A stretch of 64,000 bases of DNA. It comes from Euphorbia lathyris (lineage: Eukaryota; Streptophyta; Magnoliopsida; Malpighiales; Euphorbiaceae). Numbering within the stretch: the stretch's first letter is position 1; every line of letters starts with the position of its first letter. A model generated the notes under the pieces. It ran no database searches and was not told the origin of the DNA. It saw only the letters and a list, made by a program, of their open reading frames with translations. Where the stretch lies: NCBI RefSeq assembly GCF_963576675.1, contig NC_088915.1:86623501-86687500 (forward strand), in the 5' to 3' direction. Positions 1 through 11,934 of the stretch are shown here, in pieces. The translations under genes were made by a program, and so were the position numbers.

Positions 1-112
1 GCGACCCAGTTGCACCGGTTAAAGACTTCACACACTTCTCTTCCCTTTTCTTCTCCTTCTCTCTCTCTCTATCTGTTACCCCCATTTTCTCTTCTTCTTC
101 TCCTCTTCTTTT
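1..112 (+). promoter_or_regulatory. 5' leader of the WRKY gene, pyrimidine-rich
   Basis: This stretch directly precedes the WRKY start codon. It is strongly C/T-rich from about 32 to 112, including a short CT microsatellite near 58-70, as is common in plant 5' untranslated leaders. There is no ATG between 1 and 112 on the + strand, so the ATG at 113 is the first available start. The transcription start and promoter lie outside the window or cannot be placed. Confidence 0.5.
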
Positions 113-2778
113 ATGGACAAAGGATGGTGTCTCACTGAAGATCCTCCCCCTAATTCCACCTCCAATCTTCACTTCAACAAGAGTCCTCATCATTTTCATC
201 ATCTGTCCGATTCTCTTCGGATGTTTCCTTTCCCGGTCAATCGCGCTTCCTCTTCTCCCACTACCACCGCCGCCGACGGTATTGATTTCTTCTCCGAGAA
301 CAAAGATCTTGATCATTCTAAATCTGCTGCTGCTACGAGTATTGTCAATGTCAAGAAAGAGAGCTCTTACGCCGATGATCGTGTAAATGTAAGTTGTTTT
401 GTTTCTATTTCGTCCTTTTATCATTTTGTGTGGTTGAGTGTTCGAGATCGAATCTTAGTTATAATTCGAATTTAGTTATAATTTTTTGTGGATTTGTGGA
501 TTTGTGGATTTATAGACTGGATTGCACCTTCTTACTGCTAATACTGGAAGTGATCAATCTACGGTGGATGACGGAGTTTCATCTGATGTTGATGATAAGA
601 GATCTAAAAATGAGGTAATTAAGGAGACGAGATGAGATTATTAGATGAATTAATTATAATTAGTTAAGATGAAGCATGATTTGGTTGATTAATTAGTTAA
701 GATGAAGCATGATTTGGTTGATTAATTAGTTGTTGTATTAAATGATTGGTCAAACGTGTTTCAGCTTGTGCAATTACAATCGGAGCTTCAAAGGATGAAT
801 ACGGAGAATCATAAGCTAAGAGATATGCTTAGTCAAGTTAATAATAATTATAATGCGTTACAGATGCATCTTGTGGCGTTGATGCAAAGCGGTCAACAAG
901 ATCAGGTTAGTTGTTAATTAATAATTGGGAAGATTTTAATTAATTTGATCGGTGATGGATGATTGATGGTTAATTAATTAATGAGTTGTGTGCATTCAGG
1001 GTGTTCGACGAATTGCCGAGGAGAAAAAACAAGAGGTAGTGCCGAGACAATTCTTGGATCTTGGTCCTTCTGCAGAGACGGATGAGGTTTCTCATTCGTC
1101 ATCGGATGAGAGAACACGATCGGGCACGCCTCAGACTAATGTGGAAGCAGCTAAAAACAATGGGAAACTCGAGATTGGTTCGTATGATCAGGAGAATTCT
1201 AGTTTTAGAGATGGAAAAAGAATTGGAAGAGAAGAAAGTCCTGATTCGGAAACTCAAGGTTGGAATCCTAATAAGGCTCAGAAGGTTAATCCTGCTAACA
1301 AGAGTATCGATCAATCTACTGAGGCAACGATGAGGAAAGCTCGTGTATCAGTTCGAGCACGATCAGAAGCTCCTATGGTATGTAATTAACTATTTAATTA
1401 GTTCAGTTTTTGCCTAATTAAGCTTCGATTGCATGATGGGAAATTGACTGTTAATTAATTTTGATCAGATCACTGATGGTTGTCAATGGAGAAAATATGG
1501 ACAAAAAATGGCTAAAGGAAACCCATGTCCGAGAGCTTATTACAGATGCACCATGGCTGTTGGTTGTCCAGTGAGGAAGCAAGTATGTAATTCAGTCTCA
1601 ATTTTCAAGTATTCAAATGTTTGTATTTTAGTTAATTCTGTCATATTGCCTGAGAACTTTATGTCCGTTTAGTTCTCTGATTAGTCTCAATTTTCAAGTA
1701 TTCAAATAATACGATAGAAGTGTTTAGATAGAATTGAGAAACAAATTTCTTATACTTATTTCAGTACAAAAATTAGCTAAATTTTACTATCTATGATAGA
1801 AACAACAAACCCTTTGATTTTATAGCGTTTTACGTATCTGTTTCGATCTCAGAAAGTTGTACGAATGGTTTCGGATCTTGTTTTCTTTATGTGTTTTGAG
1901 AAGTGGATCCATGTTAATCACTTCTTTAGTAAATAACTAATATTTTCTAAATCGTTTTCTACAAGTTTTCAAAATGAAAAGAATCTCTTATTTCCCTCTA
2001 TTACCTGACGCAGACGTAATTGTCTATTACGTGATAGGTGACGCATACGTAAATGTCTATAATTTACAGGTTTTCTCCATGTTTCCATTTATATTTTGGT
2101 GTCGGTTTCCATATTTGTTTATGTTTCATTGCAACATAATTCTGACGGCTTAACTAAAACTTTCAGGTTCAACGTTGCGCAGAGGATAGAACGATCCTGA
2201 TAACGACATACGAAGGCAACCACAATCACCCGTTACCTCCGGCCGCAATGGCGATGGCATCGACAACAACCGCAGCAGCAAGCATGTTACTTTCAGGATC
2301 AATGTCAAGTGCAGATGGAATAATGAACCCAAACTTACTAGCAAGAGCAATTCTTCCATGCTCATCAAGTATGGCAACAATTTCAGCTTCAGCTCCATTT
2401 CCAACTGTTACATTAGACCTTACTCACAGCCCTAATCCTCTACAACAACAACAACAAAGACCTCAATCCCATTTTCAAATCCCATTTCCCGGAAGCGGAC
2501 AAAACTCCGGTACACCGCCTCAGGTTTTCAGCTACAACCAGTCGAAATTTTCGGGTCTTCAATTATCTCAAGATCATCAATCCCAATTGCACCCACCGCC
2601 ACCACAGTCTTCCTTGGTTGATTCAGTCAGTGCTGCTACCGCAGCCATCACCGCCGATCCCAATTTCACCGCGGCCCTCGCAGCCGCTATCACTTCTATC
2701 ATCGGCGGCGCAAACAACAACAACAACAACACGAATAATAATAACAGTAACGCAAACAACACGAGCAACAGAAACTAG
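113..2778 (+). CDS. WRKY: WRKY transcription factor, group IIb (WRKY6/31/42-like), six exons
   Basis: Exons by GT-AG rule and frame: 113-388, 516-614, 765-905, 1000-1377, 1469-1582, 2167-2778; all junctions are phase 0 and the product is about 539 aa. Residues 126-172 form a leucine-rich coiled coil, as in group II. WRKYGQK lies at about residues 305-311, followed by a C-X5-C-X23-H-X-H zinc finger (Cys 325 and 331, His 355 and 357). An intron splits the finger just before VQR, the position typical of groups IIa and IIb. The C-terminus has the [17 protein letters not shown] block of WRKY6/31/42, a short poly-Gln stretch and a poly-Asn tail. WRKY proteins are nuclear and bind W-boxes (TTGAC); members of this clade act in phosphate, senescence and defence responses. 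The assignment to IIb is firm; the exact orthologue is inference. No lesion is seen. Confidence 0.96.
661..726 (+). repeat. Perfect 33-bp tandem duplication in WRKY intron 2
   Basis: Bases 661-693 are repeated without mismatch at 694-726, starting TAGTTAAGATGAAGCATGAT. It lies inside intron 2 (615-764) and leaves both splice sites untouched. Perfect identity implies a very recent duplication or slippage event. Confidence 0.9.
1583..2166 (+). other. Intron 5 of the WRKY gene with a short imperfect tandem repeat
   Basis: This is the longest intron of the gene (584 nt), bounded by GTATGTAA and TTTCAG, and splits the zinc finger. Near 2006-2065 it holds two imperfect copies of a segment beginning TGACGCA-ACGTAA and TGTCTAT. 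No ORF or other element is seen. Confidence 0.7.
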
Positions 2779-3760
2779 AGATTACTGGGTGTTAATTAAT
2801 TAATTTAATTAATTATCCTTAAAATTTCTTGTTTCTTTTATTACGATTGAGATGATTACATGTTCATAGAGGGGTTGATTAGAACAGAAATATTTCATTC
2901 TTTTTTTCTTTTTTCTTTTTTCTTTTTTCAGAATAATTTGTTGCTAATTCTTTAGTGATCGATACAGGAAAAGATAATCAATATATTAATATATAGTATT
3001 TAAATTTTATTTTATTTTCGGTCAAATTATACCATTTTAATTCAATGTTCCAACTATATTGATTTAATTTTATATTTAATTTGTCTTCAAAAGAATAAAG
3101 GAAACTACTAAGAAAAGAAGAAGATGATGAACTTAGACTTAGCAGTCAAGAAATACGGCTATCACCATTTGACACGTTAATTAAAACTTTAGTGTATAAG
3201 AAAGGTAACCGGAAAATAATACAAACAATTATTAAATTCTTTTTCTTTCTTTTTCAACGTTCAGAAAAGAAAAGAAAAATCCTCATAACTTGTAGACTTT
3301 AGATGCATCGTTTTCTCATGTTTGAATAAATATAAAAGATTAGTATAAAAAAAATAAAACTTTTTTAGTTGAATTTTCCTTTTCTATAATAGTTACTTTA
3401 TTTACTCCAAATAATAAATGTAAATTATTTTAATAAAGTTGAGATATATAAAATTGAGCTAAAATGCATCTAACAACAATAAATGATAACTCGTTGAATT
3501 ACTAAACAAGCCCTCAATATGTAAATATAAATTTAAGTTGTAATTTTTTAATAAATGTGATCTCTTCTATATATAGAGAGAATATATATATTGATTTAAT
3601 CATATTTCTTTTATAAATATTTTTTTTTATAATATAATCTCTCTTATAAGAGGCGGAGAAAAAGGAGGACGGGTTAGTTGGTCCACCGATTCATCGATGA
3701 TATTCAAGGTTCCATCTCTATCTAAAGAGAGTTATTTTAGCACTTGGTTCTGTTTCTAGT
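2779..3760. other. AT-rich downstream region without a gene
   Basis: This starts with the 3' untranslated region of the WRKY gene, whose end I cannot place. A (TTTTTC)n hexanucleotide run lies near 2898-2930. The remainder is AT-rich with short T-rich tracts, and no convincing ORF or RNA gene. Confidence 0.6.
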
Positions 3761-3764
3761 CTTG

Positions 3765-4310
3765 TAATCGAGTTGAGTTGAACTTTGGCCTGCTCATGTT
3801 CATTCACAGAAAATTAATGAATTCAAGTCGAGCTTTGAGCTCGGTTTGAGCTTAGAATGGTCCGTAAGCATCTCATTTATTTTGTCCATGAGTTGTGCTA
3901 GCGATTAATTTTGTTTTTAAACTTTGCTCTTTGCTCGCGAGTAGCTCGTTAATTATATTAACTTTACTCTTGAACAACTCGTTAATTATCTTCATATAAG
4001 CAAGCTCACGAGCAAAGTTCGTGAACAAATAAACAAGTTGTTCGCGAACAGTTCGTTTATTGTGTCCATGAACAAACTCACTTAATAGAATAATAGAAAA
4101 TACTACATCATTCTAAAACCTATAAAATTAAAGCGTCATACAAAATTACGTAATTTTATATTTTCCGTTTTAAAGAATAATAGTTACACTACTATTAAGA
4201 AAATTGAACCGAGCTTACTCGCTAATCTTTTTATAAATATTATAACTGAGTTTTGTTTCGAACTCGTTTAGAACTTTTGAACCAAGTTTCGTTGTACTCA
4301 AGCTCAGAAC
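3765..4310. repeat. Dispersed repeat with GAGCTCG-type motifs, copy A
   Basis: The segment is rich in degenerate variants of GAGCTC, TTCACGAAC and GAACTCGTT, a composition typical of a widespread class of degenerate plant transposon remnants. Its core (about 4105-4260) aligns by eye with 7670-7815, which marks the two as copies of one family. No coding capacity is seen. Confidence 0.5.
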
Positions 4311-4761
4311 ATCTCAAGAAAACAAAGAGACATTTAATGCAAGTCGAACGATGTATACTCTCAATCCGTTAATAAATCAAACCGAAGATGATTATGGAGC
4401 TGCTCCAGCTTAGCCGTAGTTAAGATGGAGGGCAGGCGCATGTGTGCGTAGGTGGGAGTTAATTGAAAGGAAACTAGAACAATAAATGAAGAGTCAAATT
4501 TGGTAGTATTAGTAGAATAAAATAAAGAATAGGGTTAGGGTTTGGAAAAAAGTGGAAGTTTCGTGCTGATCTGATATAAGTTTGTTTATTGGACAAATAT
4601 GGATAACTTGTTGACTTTTTGATTCAATTGTATAAATGATGATGTAATGTAATGCTCTTTTATTTTATTTTAATCATGTGTGATTATAAAAATCACAACG
4701 TGGGTCGCACCGTACTCTATGTTCTATCTATCCACCGTACGTATAAATTTCTTCTTTCTTG

Positions 4762-5258
4762 TCGTAATACACCATTTGGCTTTTAACTTATCAAACTTTT
4801 CGATTAGTCCTGAATTTTTAAAGTTTTTCGATAGCTTCCTTAATTTACATAAAATATTCAATTAGTTTTCTATAATTAATTAATTACTCGATTGTAAAAA
4901 ATAAGTTAAATGCGGAAAATATATTGCACGCATCTTAAAAAAAATAAAACGACCAAAGTCAAAGTATGCGATTCTAATATTAGAGAAGAAACAAATTTAT
5001 ATTAGAATAAATAAGAATTTTTTTAATCTATTTTATGAATTATGTAATAACATTTTAAGACACGTGCAACATATCTTTTGTATTTAATTTACTTTTTTAC
5101 AACCGAGTGATTAATTGATTATATTTTACACAGATTCAGGGAGTTAGTTGAACATTTTATGTAAGTCTATGAGCTATTAGAACACTTTAAAAGTTTAAGA
5201 GGTTAATCAAACTTTTTAGACAAGTTCAGGGGGTAAATGATGTATTAAGCCAATATCT
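4762..5258. mobile_element. Foldback MITE, copy 1
   Basis: The two halves are reverse complements. The left arm runs from the pyrimidine-rich TTTGGCTTTTAACTTATCAAAC region through an ACTCGATTGTAAAAA block near 4888; the right arm has TTTTTTACAACCGAGTGA near 5093 and ends AATGATGTATTAAGCC. The middle (about 4940-5040) is AT-rich. There is no transposase. An oppositely oriented relative follows at once at 5262-5757 and a half copy lies at 51554-51706. Confidence 0.7.
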
Positions 5259-5261
5259 TTC

Positions 5262-5757
5262 TTTCTTGGTTTATGCCCCTTAAACTTATCCAACAAGCTT
5301 GATCTGCTCCCTGAAATTTCAAAGTGTCTCGAGCATTCCCCGAACTTGCATAAAATATTCAATTAGTCCTCTAAACTTATGTAAAATATAATCAATTGAT
5401 CACTCGATTGTAAAAAAAAGTAAGTTAAATACGAAAGATATATTACACGTGCCTTAGAATATTATTACATAATTCGCAAAATTGATTAAAACATATTAAA
5501 ACAGAAATTCTTACTGGTTCAACTATACATCCTTTTCTTTTATAATATTAGAATCGCATACTCTGACATTAATCGTTTTATCCTTTTCTTTTAAACGTGT
5601 GTAATACATTCTCAGCATTTAACTTACTTGCTTATATATTTTACTTAAATTTAAAGGACAAATTAAATATTTTCCATAAGTTTAAGAGACTATCACAACA
5701 ATTTGAAAATTTAAGGGCTAATCAAGTTTTTTTTACCAATTCAAGTCACAAATGATG
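5262..5757. mobile_element. Foldback MITE, copy 2 (opposite orientation)
   Basis: Same family as 4762-5258. The arms share the ACTCGATTGTAAAAA block (about 5402) and the terminal AATTCAAGTCACAAATGATG region, but the central part (TATTAGAATCGCATACT) is the reverse complement of the centre of copy 1 (AGTATGCGATTCTAATA). The two lie side by side with inverted centres. A TTTC microsatellite follows at about 5767-5794. Confidence 0.65.
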
Positions 5758-5946
5758 TAATAGGGCTTCTTTCTTTCTTTCTTTCTTTCTTTTTGTTTCC
5801 ACCATGCCTTCAACTCTACGCACATGCTTTTTCATGTGATTCGGATTTGGAAGACTTTATTCATTTTGTATTAATTAACCACTGGAAAAATTCTAGATTG
5901 GTTCCGAAATAAACTCATCCAAGACTCAACAAGTAGGGTTATAATC

Positions 5947-6909
5947 AATGTTATCAGGTTCGGATCGGACCGGCCAGTCAAACCGGACCCGGTGAGAAAG
6001 CCGATCCGAACCTATGCGGTTTTTTTAATGGTAAAAAAACTGGAAAAACCTTGGGATTGTATCGGGACCCGACGATCCGGTTGGAACCGGTATAACCCTG
6101 GGTCTCTAACAAATAAAAAAAAAATTTGGCAGGTCACCATGCTGCATTTCAAGTGGGCTGAGGTTGGAATTTGTTGGGCTGCGCTTTTTAAATTAAAAAT
6201 TAACAGCAAAAGTGGCCAAGTTATGGATCCTTATTACGGTGCGGCATTCGCATTGCCCATGTCGTGCGGGTGCGCCCCTAATCCAACGGTCAATCGATGC
6301 GGAAGAAAGGGACCAACTCCGGAGAGAGGGGAAGAATAGCGCTTAGTCCCGAGTTGAGACGTCGCTTGCACACACACACCCTGTGTGTGAAAAAGTCTTT
6401 TCCCTAGTAATTGGTTAAAGGTTTGTAAAACTTATTTACTTATAAACTAGTTAAGTTTCTCATTTCATTTGTATGTGGAATGTGAATGCTTAATTTCATT
6501 TTATCTTCTTTCAAATCATTTCAAATTGTTCACTTTGAGCATCAATTTCTCATTCATCATTTGTCCGTTTTGAGTTTATAATATATTTTTTAAAAGATCT
6601 TATGGCATAGAATACGTTGGTATATTTCAATTTATTCTGAACTTAATTTATTCGTTATATATTTAAGACTCAAATTAACAAAAAAATAACAAACCAAAAG
6701 TTGTTTATAATTTATTTTGAATATACAGTTAAACCTCGATAAATGAATGTTCGATAAAGTAATAACCTCGTTTATATAATAAATTCTTTCGATCCCGACT
6801 TGGGCCAATGGACTAAAGTAATAACCTCGCTAAATGCATTAAGTAATAAAAATATTTAAATCCTTAAGGCCCCAATGAAAATATAAATTAATAATTATTG
6901 AATTACATA

Positions 6910-6944
<35 letters not shown>

Positions 6945-7475
6945 CTCCTTTCAAATGATGAGAAGCCATTGGAGGAGAAAAGAATGTGTACTTGGAATAT
7001 ATCTTCTACCTTTTATAGCTAAATACTAAACATTCTCATTTGCTATGTACATGAACTTAGTTTTAAATGCATTAAGTTTCACCAAAAAAATTAAACGTCA
7101 AGTAATACTTTAATTGATGTCTTTTGATTTTTCTTACCACATACAATGTATGCATTTTACAATGAAAAATTATCTATAAAATAATAAATATTGATTTATC
7201 GATAAATGAATAATTTATTCATTTATCGATAAATAAATAATCTCGTTTAATGAATATTTTTTTCCGGTCCCAAGCATATGCATTTATCGAGGTTTTACTG
7301 TATATAATGTATAAAAATAATTTTAAATTAATTATATATATTTAATATATATAAATATTATTTATTTATCTATAACGTCATCCGGTTCGACCAATCTGAG
7401 CCATCCGGTCTGACCAAGTGACCCGTGACCCAATCATCAATCTGGTTTGATGTCCGGTCCGGTTCTGATAACATT
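5947..7475. mobile_element. Non-autonomous DNA transposon (MULE-type) with 10-bp target duplication
   Basis: The element starts AATGTTATCAG and ends CTGATAACATT, a perfect 11-bp terminal inverted repeat; the similarity continues inward with GGTTCGGATCGGACCGG at the left against CCGGTCCGGTT at the right. It is flanked by the direct repeat GGTTATAATC (5937-5946 and 7476-7485), an intact target-site duplication. A 9-11-bp duplication fits Mutator-like elements. No transposase is seen inside; a GC-richer stretch at 6220-6390 and a younger pogo-like MITE (6726-7300) lie within. Confidence 0.8.
6726..7300. mobile_element. Pogo/Emigrant-Lemi1-like MITE nested in the 5947-7475 element
   Basis: The left end reads CAGTTAAACCTCGATAAATG, and the reverse complement of the right end reads CAGTAAAACCTCGATAAATG. 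Both ends are flanked by TA (6724-6725 and 7301-7302), the target duplication of Tc1/mariner/pogo transposons. Termini starting CAGTAAAACCTC are those I recall for Emigrant/Lemi1 elements. The interior is AT-rich, with an (AT)n run near 6916-6942, and has no transposase. Confidence 0.75.
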
Positions 7476-7489
7476 GGTTATAATCAAAG

Positions 7490-7885
7490 CTAGTTGATTT
7501 AATTTTTGGTCTGCTTATACTCAATCCGTTGATTAAAAAAAATTGACAAGTTTAAATTTAACATTTTCTCACGAGCAGTTCGTTAATTCTGTTTATTAAC
7601 TTCATTCACGAACAATTCATTTAACTTTTTTTATTAATCATACTGATTTGAATTTTTTTTAACACAAAACTACACAATTTTAAAATCTATAAAATTAAAG
7701 TGTAAACAAAACTCATGAACATTTTACATTTTCCTTTTTATAGAAATATTATTATTAAAATAATAATTAAACAAATCTTTTTCACAAGCTTATTTATGAA
7801 TATTATAATCGAACTTATAACACGATAGAGTTTTATCGAGCCAAACAGTGAACCACTTATGAACAGCTCCACTCATTTACAATCA
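7490..7885. repeat. Dispersed repeat with GAGCTCG-type motifs, copy B
   Basis: This shares an ordered series of blocks with 3765-4310, including AACCTATAAAATTAAAG-like and CACGAACAATTCATTTAA-like segments, in the same orientation. It directly follows the right target duplication of the 5947-7475 element. It is degenerate and noncoding. Confidence 0.45.
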
Positions 7886-9034
7886 TACCTTCCGCCACTT
7901 TCCTTCTGCAAAAAAGAGAGTTACAAGGGGTGTAAATTTTGTCGGTAAACTTAAACAATTTCATACATTTTTTAGATTGTTTATAACTGTTTTAATAACC
8001 CAGTAAACATTTTAACCAGTTTTTTTTAATGATTAACTTATATGTGACGAACTTAAATTTTGATAGTTTGATATGTTGTTTGTAACTTAGTAATAGAACA
8101 AATTTTAGACATAATTAACACTTGAAAGATATAAAAATAAAAAAACAGTAAATATGGATACTTAAATTTCTACTAGGTATAGGTAAAATTGATCTTGTTT
8201 AGAAACGATAAAAAATAAAATAGTACAATTTTTTTATGTTAAGAGGTAAATATGCACTTTTCCGCATAAATTTTTTAATATTATTCCTAGAAAAGAAAAT
8301 TCTAGATTGATTCGGAACATTGAGATGATATCACATCTATTTTTTTTCTCGGATCTAATGCTTACGTTTGTATTATCTAAGGGATGTACGAAATTTGTGT
8401 TCAAATAAAGAACCGTGTATTGGTATTATCAACTTCACGTCAATATCTAAACTAATAATTTTTTGGGATAAGGTGTAAAAATACCTCTACGTTTTCTGTG
8501 AGGAGCAATTTGTCTAAAATGGTGCAATTTTATCCCTAAAATTGGCAGTGAAGAGCAATTTTACCCCTAACGTTGATAAGTTGGGTCCGTTTCAGACATT
8601 ATTATAAAATGTGGATATTTTGTTCCTTATTCTGCACCAATTGCACATGTATTGATTTAAAAAAAAGATTTCATATGTTTTATGATTTACTAATAGAATC
8701 AGAAATTAAATTTTTTAAATTCGGTGAAATATTTAAATTTTTTTGTCCATCTCGTACAAAATATAGTATATTTTGTATTTTATTTTTCTCGTTTAATCAT
8801 ATGTTTGTGACCTGTTACTAAGTAGTGATAAAATGACATACATGTGAACTCTAGATGACAAGATTCATGACCGAGAAAGACAAATAAATACAAAAACCAT
8901 AATACTAACTTGCAATCTTTATCCATTCGATCTCTCAAACCTGCAACACTAACTCTTATAATAGGTTGAAAGGTAGGAGAAGAGAAAAAGTTACCTCTCG
9001 AATAGATAAAGATGTATTTTTAGAATTTAGGTTT
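7886..9034. other. Gene-free AT-rich interval with weak repeat relics
   Basis: I see no gene. Phrases such as GGTAAATATGCACTTTTCC (8250) and AGGAGCAATTTGTCTAAAATG (8500) resemble the ends of the foldback family at 12176-13201, so the interval is probably decayed MITE sequence. Confidence 0.4.
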
Positions 9035-9250
9035 AATAAGTTTTTGTATTAGCTATTATGGAATAAGCAAGTTTAGAGAGCTGCTGAGACACTTATAAAG
9101 TTTATGAAGCTAATCTAATTTTATGAACAAGTTTATGGAGATGGTGATACGAAATAAACAAGTTTAAGAAACTGATGAGACACTAACAAAGTTCAAGGAG
9201 CCAATCTACTTTTATGAACAAGTCCAGGGAGTTTGTGATATATTAGGCCA
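9035..9250. repeat. Two diverged tandem copies of a MITE-arm-like segment
   Basis: Two copies of a roughly 105-bp segment with TGAACAAGTTTATGGAG and TGAACAAGTCCAGGGAG, plus GAGACACTAACAAAGTTCA-type phrases, follow one another. The phrases resemble the arms of the foldback family at 4762-5757. Noncoding. Confidence 0.4.
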
Positions 9251-9283
9251 AACTAATAAAAAAAATTAGATTTGGTCTTGGCG

Positions 9284-9705
9284 TAGGAAATGATCTAACA
9301 TTTCTAAATAAGATCAATTTTAGACTTACTTTATCGAAAAATCAAACCATTATTTAATTATCACACTGAACCTTTCAAACATCAATTATATCTAAGATAT
9401 TTTACGTATCACTAACATAGTCACACAAAAAAAAATGTTAAGATGCTAACAACTAAGTCTATTACATACAAGTTAATCTTTTTTTTTTTTTTTGTCAATA
9501 TATAATGTGTTACTAATATGGTTACAAATAACCAACAATTGACAAACTTGTTTGGAATGTCTGATGTGACAGTTAAATAACAATTAAACCAATTTTTTTA
9601 AATTTTTGGTAACATATAGCTAAAATTAATCGTACTTAGAAATGTGATGATTAATTTCGCACAATTTTATACATTAAAGTTAAATCTGCATTTTTTTTTC
9701 CAAAA
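9284..9705. mobile_element. Foldback element related to 12176-13201, without the inner insertion
   Basis: The block order (GATCAATTTTAGACTTAC; CACTGAACCTTTCAAACATC; GTATCACTAACATAGTCACA; then ACAAACTTGTTTGGAATGTC; TGTGACAGTTAA; AAAGTTAAATCTGCAT) parallels the outer element at 12176-13201. Here the two halves meet at a T-rich tract near 9480 with no foreign DNA between them, so this copy resembles an unfilled version. Confidence 0.55.
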
Positions 9706-10978
9706 ACGATAGTGATCCTTATCCTATAATTTATCTGATTGCTCATTTCAAACCTCGTCATACACTCTTTATTATCATATATTTGCTATCTGACATTAGT
9801 GTTTCAAAAACCGATGTCATAGTTAGGATGGGTTAATAAATTATTAGGTTAACCTTCACTAATCTAGCTATATAAACATTGCTATAATTTTACGCTAAAC
9901 GCATTCTTAACTCAAAGTGAGATTGAATCCTGATATTTAGAGAAAGCAATAATTATTCTCCTCTCTCTCTACACGCCCGTCTGTCGTCCCCTCACTCCCT
10001 CTCAAACATCCAGTCTTAATTTATAGACCATCGTATCTTCTCTTAATTAATTTCAACTTAGTTCATTCGTGACTGGCAATATGTGATCATGCTTTCGTTT
10101 AGAGATGGCAAAAGTACACACGATCTGATTACACGATACAAAATCGACACTAAATTTTAATATTTGAGTTTAACTTAGTAGGTAATGTATCATTTTTGGA
10201 TTGACACGAAATTGACACGTAAAGTTTTGGGTTGGGTTAGGGTTGATATTCTAACCCGAAAACGACACGAAATAACACAAATATTTAAATTATTGTTATA
10301 TTTTGTCATATGTTTTATGTCACTTTATTAATAAAGATAATAAAATTATAATTATTACTTGCAAATATAATTCGAACCTCCTAAATTTTATTTTTTTGAT
10401 GAAAAACCTCCTAGATTTTTATAAACACATTACATGGCCCCCCTAATATGATATTAACGGAATTTTCGATGGTTAGTGTTAACATACTAATATAAAAACA
10501 ACGTAAAGTATTTAAAAATAGTATCACATCTTATATTTTTTAAACGTTATCATTAACATATATGAATATAACAAAATTACATGTAACTCGAAAACATGAT
10601 ACAAAATCGACACCAATCCGAACATGTTAACATGATTATGATACGAAAGTTTTTGAGTTGGATTTTCTCTTTTCAACACGAACCTGAAATAACAAGACTC
10701 AAACATAATAATTATCAGGTCTACTTTCGTTCATCTGCTGCAATAATTTTAATAGGCTTTCTATACTTTAGAAGGCCCAAGACCCGTTTATATTTGTTAT
10801 AATCTCAATATTCAGAGCCATAAATTGCATATTCTGTCCCTTATATTTAACCCCTATGTTTTAGAAATGTCTCTTTATAAATTTGGACTTTTTACATGAA
10901 AATCATATCTATTATAAAATTACAATTAGATCATATTATAAAACTTAATTTTTAATATGTCATTATTTCCTATATATA
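9706..10978. other. Gene-free region with ACACGA-type repeat relics
   Basis: No gene is seen. Similar degenerate phrases with GATACAAAATCGACAC and CACGAAATAACAC recur near 10130-10280 and 10595-10700, which suggests an old inverted or dispersed repeat. The rest is AT-rich. Confidence 0.35.
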
Positions 10979-11352
10979 TAGTAAAACCTCTATATAGGAA
11001 TACACTTGGGACCGAGCTATTTGTATAACAATTGGGAAGTTATTATTAAATAAAGTTTGGTATAATAAAATTTCTCAACACATAAAATTTTAAATTTTTA
11101 ACAATAACAAGAACTCTCTAATTATTATTATTTAGAAAATATTTATGTAAAGTTGTTTGACAAATTGATTTAGTTTTTATATTTGCTACTAAATTTTTGA
11201 ACTCAATTGCATGAACACTTTCTTGTTGAATTCAAAATGTTTCTAACATTTTAAGAATATTGAAAGCTTCTTGGCATGTAACTTTTTCTATTTCTACACT
11301 ATCATCATCTGCAGGATTATCTTCTTGCTCATTTAGAGTTTAGGTTTTACAT
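10979..11352 (-). mobile_element. Internally deleted pogo/Lemi1-like transposon
   Basis: The left end (TAGTAAAACCTCTATATAGG, then CTTGGGACC) and the right end (GGTTTTAC read on the other strand) are degenerate versions of the CAGTAAAACCTC termini of the MITE at 6726-7300, including the internal TTGGGACC block. Unlike that MITE, this copy keeps part of a transposase on the minus strand (11118-11330). It is therefore an internal deletion derivative of an autonomous relative. Confidence 0.6.
11118..11330 (-). pseudogene. C-terminal fragment of a pogo/Lemi1-like transposase
   Basis: Read on the minus strand from 11330, about 70 codons are open except for one TGA. The conceptual peptide starts with an acidic stretch (EQEDNPADDDS), then EAFNILKMLETF, the stop, then QQESVHAIEFKNL, and closes with QTTLHKYF before a TAG at 11118-11120. 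An acidic linker followed by a helical LE..L-QQE segment and a TTLDKYF-like end is how I recall plant pogo-type (Lemi1) transposases ending. The DDE domain is absent, so this is a non-functional relic. The family call rests on recognition by eye. Confidence 0.5.
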
Positions 11353-11926
11353 ATATAGATAATTGGAAGAGTTTTATGAGAAAAATGTAAACATTAATAA
11401 TTATAGTTTCAAGTTGTAGTTTGTGTTTCCGACTCATAGATAATTTCAATAGTCTTTTTAATATTTTATAATTTAGTTTAAATTTCTACGTAAATTTCCC
11501 TATGATTATAGGCTATTTGACATTAATACATTATGCTATTCCTAAAAACAGACCATAAGAATCTAATTTAAGCTAAATTAGCAAGTTAAATTCAATATCG
11601 ACCATAGACATTCCTTGTTTAATCACTTGAATATATTTCATAATGTCTCTTAGTTAGTATATACAAGTCAAGTTTGTCCGCTGTCACAGTTCCGTCTGAA
11701 GTTTCTAATCTTGTTCCGCCCTATACATACCAGTCAGGATAGCCAATTGATTAATCAAAACTAAGTATGGATTCATAGTACGGTGGACGACCAACCATGT
11801 ATCCATGGCAGGATGAAATTTCTCATTTGGCGGGCAAAATATACAACCATGGTTGAATCCTGCACGACCGTTTATCGGTCAAGGTTAGTATCAATTCACA
11901 TCGACGAAAACAGAGGGATTGCTTGA
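11353..11926. other. Gene-free interval
   Basis: I see no gene. An imperfect inverted pair lies at about 11800-11870 (CCATGTATCCATGGCAGGAT against ACCATGGTTGAATCCTGC), perhaps another small foldback relic. Confidence 0.3.
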
Positions 11927-11934
11927 ATATACAC

